Part shown: one piece after another, positions 1-5,126 of the stretch
How the letters are laid out: each line of letters starts with the position of its first letter
Numbering within the stretch: position 1 is the stretch's first letter
Source of the DNA: Betaproteobacteria bacterium
Lineage (GTDB): Bacteria > Pseudomonadota > Gammaproteobacteria > Burkholderiales > Burkholderiaceae_C
NCBI GenBank assembly: GCA_005884255.1
Contig: VBDL01000162.1
Location: 1 to 6,123 of the forward strand
Length of the DNA stretch: 6,123 bases
Direction: 5' to 3'
Notes under the pieces: generated by a model
Databases searched by the model: none
Seen by the model: only the letters and a program-made list of their open reading frames with translations
Told to the model about the DNA's origin: nothing
Program-made: the position numbers and the translations under genes

Positions 1-253
1 CGCCGCGCAGCGCCTTGAGCTTGGTCTTGTAGGCCGCGAGCTCGGCGCGGTTCGGCAGCTTGCCGTGCACCAGCAAGTGCGCGATCTCTTCGAACTCGCA
101 GGCGGTGGCCACGTCGAGGATGTCGTAGCCGCGGTAGTGCAGGTCGTTGCCGGTGCGGCCGACGGTGCACAAGGCGGTATTGCCCGCAGCGGTGCCCGAC
201 AGGGCGACGGATTTCTTGGGCTTGAAGCCGGGGGCGACGGCGGTATCGGTCAT
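1..253 (-). CDS. prpC: 2-methylcitrate synthase, N-terminal part (runs off the left edge)
   Basis: PrpC condenses propionyl-CoA with oxaloacetate to 2-methylcitrate, the first step of the cytosolic methylcitrate cycle for propionate breakdown. Only 84 codons are in the window. Translation from the ATG at 253 shows the PrpC N-terminal signature: KPKKSVALSG near residues 11-20, then AGNTALCTVG, then DLHYRGYDILD, then FEEIAHLLVHGKLP. The serine/alanine-rich KKSVALSG opening separates PrpC from ordinary citrate synthase GltA, whose N-terminus is different. A strong ribosome site, AAGGAG at 261-266, lies 7 nt before the ATG and fixes the start. The gene follows prpB on the same strand with about 30 nt between the expected prpB stop (284-286) and this ATG, so the two are probably cotranscribed. 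The catalytic His and Asp residues are outside the window and could not be checked. Confidence 0.95.
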   Translation of the reverse strand, partial: MTDTAVAPGFKPKKSVALSGTAAGNTALCTVGRTGNDLHYRGYDILDVATACEFEEIAHLLVHGKLPNRAELAAYKTKLKALRG

Positions 254-283
254 CAGAGGTCTCCTTCGACGTCCTTCAGGTGT

Positions 284-1133
284 TCATTTCTTAGCGGCGA
301 ACAGCGCGTCCAGGTGCTGCTCGTAGGCGTGATAGCCGATGCGCTCGTACAGTTCCTCGCGCGTCTGCATCGTGTCGACCACGTTGCGCTGGTGGCCGTC
401 GCGGCGGATCGCTGGCGCGGAACGCAGACAGCGGGTACAGCACCATGCCGACGCCGGCGCTCTTGAGTTCGTCCACCGAGAACAGCGGCGTCTGGCCGAA
501 TTCGGTGATGTTGGCGAGCACCGGCGCCTTCACCGCATCGACGAAGCGGCGGTAGGTGGCTAAGTCGTAGGCGGCTTCGGCGAAGATGCCGTCGGCGCCG
601 GCCTCGACGCAGGCGATGGCGCGCTCGATCGCCGCATCGACGCCTTGCACGGCGATCGCATCGGTGCGCGCGATGAGGAAGAAGTCCTTGTCGGTCTTCG
701 CGTCGGCGGCGGCTTTCACGCGGTCGGCCATCTCGTCGGTAGAGACGATCTCTTTGCCCGGGCGGTGACCGCAGCGCTTGGCGCCGACCTGGTCTTCGAT
801 GTGGCAGGCGGCGGCGCCGAACTTGATCAGGCTCTTCACCGTGCGCGCAATGTTGAAGGCGCTCGGGCCGAAGCCGGTATCGATGTCGACCATCAAGGGC
901 AGGTCGCATACGTCGGTGATGCGGCGCACGTCGACGAGCACGTCGTCGAGGTTGTTGATGCCGAGATCCGGCATGCCGAGCGATCCGGCCGCGACGCCAC
1001 CGCCGGACAGATAGATCGCGCGGTAGCCGGCGCGCTTGGCGAGCAGCGCATGGTTGGCATTGATGGCGCCGATCACCTGCAGCGGCGATTCGGCTTTCAG
1101 GGCCGCGCGGAAGGCGGTGCCGGGGCTGGTCAT
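284..1133 (-). pseudogene. prpB: 2-methylisocitrate lyase, frameshifted near the C-terminus
   Basis: PrpB cleaves 2-methylisocitrate to pyruvate and succinate. Reading from the ATG at 1133, residues 1-240 are intact PrpB of the PEP mutase/isocitrate lyase superfamily: SGGG at 43-46, metal-site VDIDTGFG at 82-89, HIEDQ at 111-115, the active-site loop KRCGH at 119-123 with catalytic Cys121, and a NITEFGQTPLF stretch. After SAFRA (ending at position 414) the frame goes wrong and ends at a TAA at 291. The family C-terminus (IRRDGHQRNVVDTMQTREEL and on to FAAKK) resumes in a different frame from 409 and stops at 284-286. Only 4 nt separate these blocks, where E. coli PrpB as I recall it has 11 residues (33 nt), so about 29 bp seem lost. 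A repaired protein would be about 292 aa, a normal length. The start has GGAG 6 nt upstream. It may be a real pseudogene or a sequencing/assembly error. Identity is near certain; the cause of the break is not. Confidence 0.88.
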
Positions 1134-1212
1134 TGCGCCCTCCGCCGAGCCGCCTCAAGGAGGGCGAGCGCCCCCTCGGGGGGCAGCGAACGAATGTGAG
1201 CTTGGGGGTCCA
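1134..1212 (-). repeat. GC-rich interspersed repeat (Burkholderiales REP-like) between lyase and prpB
   Basis: Read on the minus strand the spacer begins with GGACCCCCAAGCTCAC, continues through a TTCGTTCGCTG segment, then a perfect hairpin GCCCCC-CGA-GGGGGC (plus-strand 1170-1184), then a second imperfect hairpin around CCTCCTTGAGGCGG (about 1151-1168). This order of blocks matches, from memory, a common intergenic repeat of Comamonadaceae and Rubrivivax/Leptothrix-type genomes. Only one copy is in the window, so its repeated nature is recall and not shown here. Its last bases supply the GGAG ribosome site of prpB. The hairpins lack a T-tract, so it is unlikely to be an intrinsic terminator; it could pause transcription or affect mRNA stability. 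Confidence 0.6.
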
Positions 1213-2217
1213 TCAGTCTGTCTCCTCGGGGAAGAAGGCCTGCCGCACTTCGGCGGGCAGTTGTTCGCCGCCGGCGAACGAGGTGCGGTGCGCACGTTCG
1301 AGCACATGCCAGAAGTAGCGGTAGCTGGCGCGGTCGTGCAGCGTGTTGTTGTGCCGGATCGGCGCCCAGTCGGCCGCCTGCGCGGCGCTGATGATCTCGA
1401 TCGCCTGGTCGACCTCGGCGACCGTGGGCGAGAACGCGTCGACGATCGGCCGGATCTGCGCCGGATGGATGCTCCACATGCGCGTGTAGCCGAGTTGCCG
1501 GCAGGCGCGCTCGGCGGCCGCCTGCAAGGCATCCTCGTCCTTGAACTCGGTGACGACGCAGTGCGACGGCGTCTTGCCATGCCCGTGGCAGGCGGCGGCG
1601 ATCTCCAGCTTCGCGCGCAGCACCAGCGGATGCTCGAACTGGCCTTGCGCGCTCATCGCGGATTGCGGGATCGCGCCGCGGTGTGCCGAGACGAAATCCA
1701 TCAAACCGAACGACAACGACTCGATGCGCGGATGCGCGGCCAGCGCATCGACCTCGCGCAAGGCGCCGTGCGTTTCCACCAGCGCGTGCAGCGGGATCGC
1801 GCGGGTGGGGGAGAGCTTGTCGACCACGTCGACCGCGCTTTCCAGATCGGCGAGGCCACGCGGCTTCGGGATCATCAGGTAGGCCACGCGCGCGCCGGCC
1901 TCGCGCACGATGACGTTGACCATCGCGGCGAACTGCGGGTGATCCACCGGCAGCACGCGCGCGCCGACGCGGCCGAAGCGGTTGGCCGGCGAGTTGATCA
2001 GCTCGCCGATCAGCTGCGCGTGTTCCAGCTCGCCGCCGACCGGCGCGCCGTCTTCGCCGTCGAGCGTGACGTCGAACACCGGCCCGAGCTCGCCCTGCAG
2101 CTCGAGGCTTTTGCGCATCCGCGCCTCGACGCCGGCGTAGTGGTCGCACACCGGCAGCGCGGGCGGGGCCTCGCCGCTGTCGAACAGTGCGTCGCGCGGA
2201 TGCAGCTTGGTGCTCAT
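1213..2217 (-). CDS. HpcH/HpaI aldolase / citrate lyase beta-like CoA-ester lyase
   Basis: This 334-aa protein belongs to the HpcH/HpaI aldolase / CitE-like family, whose members cleave or form 3-hydroxy-acyl-CoA esters such as malyl-CoA, methylmalyl-CoA or citramalyl-CoA with Mg2+. Visible family marks are VFDVTLDGEDGAPVG at 47-61, GARVLPVD at 85-92 (Arg88 probably binding substrate), PKPR at 117-120, VETHGAL at 147-153 (Glu149 a likely metal ligand), SFGLMDF at 169-175 (Asp174 a likely metal ligand) and SIHPAQI at 249-255. No signal peptide or membrane segment is seen; it should be cytosolic. The ATG at 2217 has no good Shine-Dalgarno, which is odd for this window. It lies after the mdh terminator and a palindromic candidate operator, and before prpB and prpC, so it probably opens their transcription unit. 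The location suggests a role in propionyl-CoA or C4/C5-dicarboxylyl-CoA metabolism, but the substrate cannot be told from sequence. Confidence 0.88.
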   Translation of the reverse strand: MSTKLHPRDALFDSGEAPPALPVCDHYAGVEARMRKSLELQGELGPVFDVTLDGEDGAPVGGELEHAQLIGELINSPANRFGRVGARVLPVDHPQFAAMVNVIVREAGARVAYLMIPKPRGLADLESAVDVVDKLSPTRAIPLHALVETHGALREVDALAAHPRIESLSFGLMDFVSAHRGAIPQSAMSAQGQFEHPLVLRAKLEIAAACHGHGKTPSHCVVTEFKDEDALQAAAERACRQLGYTRMWSIHPAQIRPIVDAFSPTVAEVDQAIEIISAAQAADWAPIRHNNTLHDRASYRYFWHVLERAHRTSFAGGEQLPAEVRQAFFPEETD

Positions 2218-2234
2218 CGGTGGCTCAATTGACG

Positions 2235-2250
2235 TTTACGTTCACGTAAA
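2235..2250. promoter_or_regulatory. Perfect 7-2-7 inverted repeat, candidate operator for lyase-prpB-prpC
   Basis: The plus strand reads TTTACGT-TC-ACGTAAA, a perfect inverted repeat with a 2-nt spacer, preceded by TTGACG at 2229-2234. It lies between the mdh terminator and the lyase ATG (17 nt from that ATG), the only room for a promoter of this unit. The shape and ACGT core resemble, from memory, sites of MerR-family acyl-CoA/branched-chain amino acid catabolism regulators such as LiuR; that attribution is inference. I could not pick a convincing -35/-10 pair around it. Confidence 0.6.
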
Positions 2251-2260
2251 GTGCGCGGCG

Positions 2261-2287
2261 AAAAAATGGCCGGGCGAGGCCGGCCAT
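2261..2287 (-). terminator. Rho-independent terminator of mdh
   Basis: On the minus strand, 7 nt after the mdh stop codon, ATGGCCGG pairs perfectly with CCGGCCAT across the 6-nt loop CCTCGC, and the stem runs into a tract of six T. This is a textbook intrinsic terminator. It shows mdh transcription normally stops before the lyase gene, so lyase-prpB-prpC needs its own promoter in about 2218-2260. Confidence 0.9.
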
Positions 2288-2294
2288 CGTGGGC

Positions 2295-3281
2295 TTACAG
2301 CAGGTGCTTGACGCCTTCCTGCTCTTCCAGCAGTTCCTTCAGGGTGATGTTGATGCGCTCTTGCGAGAAGGCATCAATCTCCAGGCCTTCGACCAGTTTG
2401 TACTCGCCGCCGGCGGTGGTGACCGGGTACCCGAACATCACGTCCTTCGGAATACCGTAGTCGCCATTGCTCGGGATGCCCATCGTCACCCACTTGCCAT
2501 TGCTGCCGAGCGCCCAGTCGCGCATGTGGTCGATCGCGGCGTTGGCGGCCGACGCGGCGGAGCTCAGGCCACGCGCCTCGATGATGGCGGCACCGCGCTT
2601 GCCGACGGTGGGCAGGAACACGTTCTTGTTCCATTCCTCGTCGTTGATCAGCGCCTTCACGCTCTGGCCGCCGATGGTGGCGAAGCGGTAGTCGGCGTAC
2701 ATCGTCGGCGAGTGGTTGCCCCACACGGCGAGCTTCTCGATCTGCGACACCGGCTTGCCGGTCTTGGCGGCGATCTGGCTGGCGGCGCGGTTGTGATCGA
2801 GGCGCAGCATGGCGGTGAAGTTCTTGCGCGGCAGGTCCGGCGCCGACTTCATCGCGATGTAGGCGTTGGTGTTGGCCGGGTTGCCGACCACCAGCACGCG
2901 CACATTGCGCGAGGCCACGGCGTTCAGCGCCTTGCCTTGCGCGGTGAAGATCTGCGCGTTGGCGGACAGCAGATCCTTGCGCTCCATGCCCGGGCCGCGC
3001 GGGCGGGCGCCGACCAGCAGCGCATAGTCGGTGCCCTTGAAGGCGGTCATCGGGTCGCTGTGCGCTTCCATGCCGGCGAGCAGCGGGAACGCGCAGTCCT
3101 CGAGCTCCATCATCACGCCCTTGAGCGCCTTCTGCGCCTTCTCGTCGGGGATCTCCAGCAGCTGCAGGATCACGGGCTGGTCCTTGCCGAGCATCTCGCC
3201 GGAGGCGATGCGGAACAGCAGGGCGTAACCGATCTGGCCGGCGGCGCCGGTGACGGCCACGCGGACGGGCGTCTTGCTCAT
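2295..3281 (-). CDS. mdh: Malate dehydrogenase (NAD-dependent, type 2)
   Basis: This cytosolic TCA-cycle enzyme oxidises malate to oxaloacetate with NAD+. The 328-aa length is usual for the Thermus/cytosolic type found in Burkholderiales. The N-terminal Rossmann fold shows TGAAGQIGY at 11-19. Glu43 in LLEIPD at 41-46 is where NAD-preferring enzymes carry an acidic residue. The substrate loop GARPRGPGMERKD at 91-103 holds Arg95 and Arg101. Then come VVGNPANTN at 131-139, LDHNRA at 161-166 (Asp162 and Arg165) and WGNHSPTMY at 187-195 with catalytic His190. All key residues are present. The ATG at 3281 has TGGAG 8 nt upstream. It is transcribed away from the gntR gene, has a sigma70-like promoter at 3357-3385 and its own terminator, so it is probably monocistronic. 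Its oxaloacetate product feeds citrate synthase and PrpC. Confidence 0.97.
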   Translation of the reverse strand: MSKTPVRVAVTGAAGQIGYALLFRIASGEMLGKDQPVILQLLEIPDEKAQKALKGVMMELEDCAFPLLAGMEAHSDPMTAFKGTDYALLVGARPRGPGMERKDLLSANAQIFTAQGKALNAVASRNVRVLVVGNPANTNAYIAMKSAPDLPRKNFTAMLRLDHNRAASQIAAKTGKPVSQIEKLAVWGNHSPTMYADYRFATIGGQSVKALINDEEWNKNVFLPTVGKRGAAIIEARGLSSAASAANAAIDHMRDWALGSNGKWVTMGIPSNGDYGIPKDVMFGYPVTTAGGEYKLVEGLEIDAFSQERINITLKELLEEQEGVKHLL

Positions 3282-3356
3282 GGGTGTGACTCCAGGGGAA
3301 AAGAAATTGGACGAATTTGCGCCGCGGGCGCGGCACCACCCACGAGTTTAGGCGCG

Positions 3357-3385
3357 AGTCTAGGGGTTCGCACGGAGATCGTCAA
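3357..3385 (-). promoter_or_regulatory. Sigma70-like promoter of mdh
   Basis: On the minus strand TTGACG (3385-3380, 5 of 6 to the -35 consensus) and TAGACT (3362-3357, 4 of 6 to the -10 consensus) are separated by exactly 17 nt. Transcription would start near 3350, giving a leader of about 70 nt before the mdh ATG. The 18-bp palindrome ends 7 nt upstream of the -35, so a bound protein would be centred near -51. Confidence 0.65.
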
Positions 3386-3392
3386 TGATCTT

Positions 3393-3410
3393 ATGTCTTA
3401 TATAAGACAT
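3393..3410. promoter_or_regulatory. Perfect 18-bp palindrome, probable GntR operator between mdh and gntR
   Basis: ATGTCTTAT followed directly by ATAAGACAT forms a perfect two-fold symmetric site in the divergent mdh/gntR gap, 50 nt before the gntR ATG and just upstream of the mdh -35. The GT...AC half-site layout and size fit a dimeric GntR/HutC-type repressor, and the adjacent gene encodes one. The TATA core could also form part of the gntR -10 region, which would suit autorepression. That the neighbouring regulator binds it is inference. Confidence 0.78.
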
Positions 3411-3460
3411 CTTTCATCGGTCTGTGGACAGGGCTTGGCGCGCTGTGCTGCAATCGCGGG

Positions 3461-4225
3461 ATGGCCACCGTGCAGCTGCCCGACCACGACGCGTCCGCGG
3501 ACGCGTCGGCGCCGGCGTTCAGCCCGCTGTACCAGCAGATCAAGGCGCTGATCACCAAGAGCCTGCAGGGCGGCGAGTGGAAGCCGGGCGAGGCGATCCC
3601 GAGCGAGATGGAGCTCGCCGCGCGCTACAAGGTCAGCCAGGGCACGGTGCGCAAGGCCATCGACGAGCTGTCGGCCGAGAACCTGCTTGTGCGCCGGCAG
3701 GGCAAGGGCACCTTCGTCGCCACGCATGCCGAGCAGCAGGTGCAGTTCCGCTTCCTGCGGCTGATGCCCGACGACGGCGAGCGCGGCGGCGTCGAGCGCC
3801 GCTTCCTCGATTGCCGCCGCCTGCGCGCACCGGCCGACGTGGCGCGTGCGCTGGAACTGAAGAGCGGCGACACCGCGGTGCAGGTGCGGCGCCTCTTGTT
3901 CTTCCGCGGCCGCCCGGTGGTGCTCGATGACATCTGGCTGCCGGGCCATCTGTTCAAGGGCCTCACGGCCGAGCGCCTCTCGGAATACAAGGGGCCGATG
4001 TACGGCCTCTTCGAGAGCGAGTTCGGCGTTCGCATGATCCGCGCAGAGGAAAAGATCCGCGCGGTGGCGGCCGACGAGACCAGCGCCGAGCTGCTCGCGC
4101 TGACGCCGGCCACGCCGCTGCTGTCGGTGGAGCGGCTGTCATTCACCTATGGCGACAAGCCGGTCGAGTTGCGCCGCGGTCTCTACAGCACCGCCTCGCA
4201 CTTCTATCGCAACGAGCTGAGCTGA
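3461..4225 (+). CDS. GntR-family (HutC subfamily) transcriptional regulator
   Basis: This 254-aa protein is a DNA-binding regulator with an N-terminal GntR winged helix and a C-terminal UTRA ligand domain. A low-complexity stretch (DASADASA, 10-17) precedes the domain, which starts at SPLYQQIK (21-28). The hallmark GEWKPGEAIPSEMELA is at 39-54, VSQGTVRKAIDEL at 58-70 is the recognition helix, and RRQGKGTFV at 78-86 is the wing. UTRA runs from about 92 to the end, with GRPVVLDDIWLP at 150-161 and the closing ELRRGLYSTASHFYRNEL. The ATG at 3461 lacks a strong Shine-Dalgarno; the next candidate starts would cut into the domain, so it is kept. It diverges from mdh and precedes sdhCDA on the same strand. 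In Burkholderiales a GntR gene commonly sits here, which suggests control of central TCA genes by an organic acid, but the ligand is unknown. Confidence 0.93.
   Translation: MATVQLPDHDASADASAPAFSPLYQQIKALITKSLQGGEWKPGEAIPSEMELAARYKVSQGTVRKAIDELSAENLLVRRQGKGTFVATHAEQQVQFRFLRLMPDDGERGGVERRFLDCRRLRAPADVARALELKSGDTAVQVRRLLFFRGRPVVLDDIWLPGHLFKGLTAERLSEYKGPMYGLFESEFGVRMIRAEEKIRAVAADETSAELLALTPATPLLSVERLSFTYGDKPVELRRGLYSTASHFYRNELS
3487..3511 (+). repeat. 12-bp tandem duplication forming a 22-bp palindrome inside gntR
   Basis: GACGCGTCCGCG (3488-3499) is followed at once by GACGCGTCGGCG (3500-3511), identical at 11 of 12 positions, and encodes the DASADASA stretch. Positions 3487-3508 are also a perfect 22-bp palindrome, able to form a very stable hairpin about 25 nt into the gntR message. 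It lies in the nonconserved N-terminal extension. Confidence 0.7.
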
Positions 4226-4315
4226 GTCGACTCTCGTGCGCGGTACGCATTCGACGTAAGTCGCGGCGCTGTTGCATTGCAATAAAATCATTCGGTTTCA
4301 CCAAGAAGGTTGGGC
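4226..4315 (+). promoter_or_regulatory. gntR-sdhC intergenic region with possible sdhC promoter
   Basis: This 90-nt gap has no strong terminator. It contains TAAAAT at 4283-4288 (5 of 6 to the -10 consensus), which overlaps the end of a small inverted repeat TTGCA-T-TGCAA (4272-4282), but no matching -35 at 16-18 nt. A good ribosome site AAGAAGG (4303-4309) precedes the sdhC ATG by 6 nt. An sdh promoter here is plausible, but readthrough from gntR cannot be excluded. The 18-bp palindrome of the mdh/gntR gap is not repeated here. Confidence 0.35.
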
Positions 4316-4744
4316 ATGGCAGACACCCTCAAGCAGCGACCCGTCTACAGCAACATCCACGTGACGGACATCGTCACCTACCGTCTGCCCCCGGCGGGCT
4401 GGGTCTCGATCCTGCATCGCGCCAGCGGCGCGCTGATGTTCCTGCTACTGCCGTTCGTGGTCTGGCTGTTCGACGTCAGCCTTACCTCCGAAGTCTCTTA
4501 CGAGCGCTTCACCAGCGCCTTCATCGCCGGCATCGGCTTTCTGCCCGGCTGGTTCATCAAGCTGGTCACGTTGGGCCTGATCTGGGCCTATCTGCTGCAC
4601 TTCATCGCCGGGCTGCGCCATCTGTGGATGGACGCCACGCACAGCGTCAGCCTGGCGCAGGGCAGGAGCTCGGCCATGGTGACGCTGGTGTCGAGCTCCG
4701 TGCTCACGGTGCTGCTGGCCGCCAAGCTGTTCGGTCTCTTCTAA
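4316..4744 (+). CDS. sdhC: Succinate dehydrogenase cytochrome b556 subunit
   Basis: SdhC is one of two inner-membrane anchors of complex II; it binds haem b and ubiquinone with SdhD and takes electrons from the SdhAB catalytic part. The 142-aa protein begins MADTLKQRPVYSNI, the usual opening of beta-proteobacterial SdhC. SILHRASG at 31-38 contains Ser31, His34 and Arg35, matching the quinone-site residues of E. coli SdhC. HFIAGLRHLWMD at 95-106 carries His95, the probable haem ligand. Three membrane helices are visible at about 29-53, 77-104 and 119-141. The start at ATG 4316 is preferred over an in-frame TTG at 4310 because AAGAAGG lies 6 nt upstream and family members start MAD or similar. 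It opens the sdhCDA operon, with 15 nt before sdhD. Confidence 0.96.
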   Translation: MADTLKQRPVYSNIHVTDIVTYRLPPAGWVSILHRASGALMFLLLPFVVWLFDVSLTSEVSYERFTSAFIAGIGFLPGWFIKLVTLGLIWAYLLHFIAGLRHLWMDATHSVSLAQGRSSAMVTLVSSSVLTVLLAAKLFGLF

Positions 4745-4759
4745 GAAAAGCCTCCCCAC

Positions 4760-5122
4760 ATGGCCATCAATTACGGATCCAAGCGCCTGGTCGTCGGCGC
4801 GCACTATGGTCTGCGCGACTGGTTGATCCAGCGCGTCACCGGCGCCTTGATGGCGCTGTTCACCATCGCGCTGCTGCTGCAACTGCTGTTCGGCGGCAAG
4901 CTCGGCTACGACCGCTGGGCGGCGATCTTCTCGTCGCAATGGATGAAGGTGCTCGCCTTCACCGTCATCGTGTCGCTGGCCTGGCATGCCTGGGTCGGCA
5001 TGCGCGACATCTGGATGGACTACATCAAGCCCGTCGGCGTGCGCCTGCTGCTGCAGGTGTTCACCCTCGTCTGGCTGGTCGGCTGCGCCGGCTGGGCCGT
5101 GCAAGTGCTGTGGAGACTTTGA
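4760..5122 (+). CDS. sdhD: Succinate dehydrogenase hydrophobic membrane anchor subunit
   Basis: SdhD is the second membrane anchor of complex II and completes the haem b and quinone site with SdhC. The 120-aa protein has three membrane helices at about 28-45, 62-84 and 92-118. Family residues are RVTGALMAL at 25-33 and WHAWVGMRDIWMDYIKP at 75-91, where His76 is the likely haem ligand and Asp87-Tyr88 match the quinone-site pair of E. coli SdhD. Length is usual. The ATG at 4760 follows sdhC by 15 nt with only a weak purine-rich ribosome site, so translation may be partly coupled to sdhC. The stop lies 4 nt before the sdhA ATG. Confidence 0.95.
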   Translation: MAINYGSKRLVVGAHYGLRDWLIQRVTGALMALFTIALLLQLLFGGKLGYDRWAAIFSSQWMKVLAFTVIVSLAWHAWVGMRDIWMDYIKPVGVRLLLQVFTLVWLVGCAGWAVQVLWRL

Positions 5123-5126
5123 ACAA

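Noticed and set aside
253..1158. 301-codon minus-strand frame overlapping prpB
   Set aside because: It is Arg-rich shadow sequence; the PrpB motifs are in the frame starting at 1133, and the PrpB C-terminus is in the third frame ending at 284.
1170..1184. GCCCCC-CGA-GGGGGC hairpin as a terminator between lyase and prpB
   Set aside because: No T-tract follows on the minus strand and the hairpin belongs to the interspersed repeat; lyase, prpB and prpC still read as one unit.
1036..2232. Long plus-strand open frame (398 codons) opposite the lyase gene
   Set aside because: It is rich in Arg, His, Ala and Asp, has no recognisable domain and lies exactly antisense to a gene with clear family motifs; it is a GC-skew shadow.
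2289..3551. Long plus-strand open frame (420 codons) opposite mdh
   Set aside because: It is antisense to a complete malate dehydrogenase, has low-complexity His/Arg/Ala composition, and would cross the mdh promoter and the gntR start.
4224..4233. GAGTCGACTC palindrome at the gntR stop as a terminator
   Set aside because: A 5-bp arm with no loop and no T-tract cannot act as an intrinsic terminator; short symmetric sites of this size occur by chance.
4252..4263. CGAC-GTAA-GTCG inverted repeat upstream of sdhC
   Set aside because: Arms of 4 bp are too short to support an operator call and the sequence is unlike either strong palindrome in the window.
4310..4315. TTG at 4310 as sdhC start
   Set aside because: It overlaps the spacer of the ribosome site AAGAAGG; the ATG at 4316 has proper spacing and the family N-terminus.
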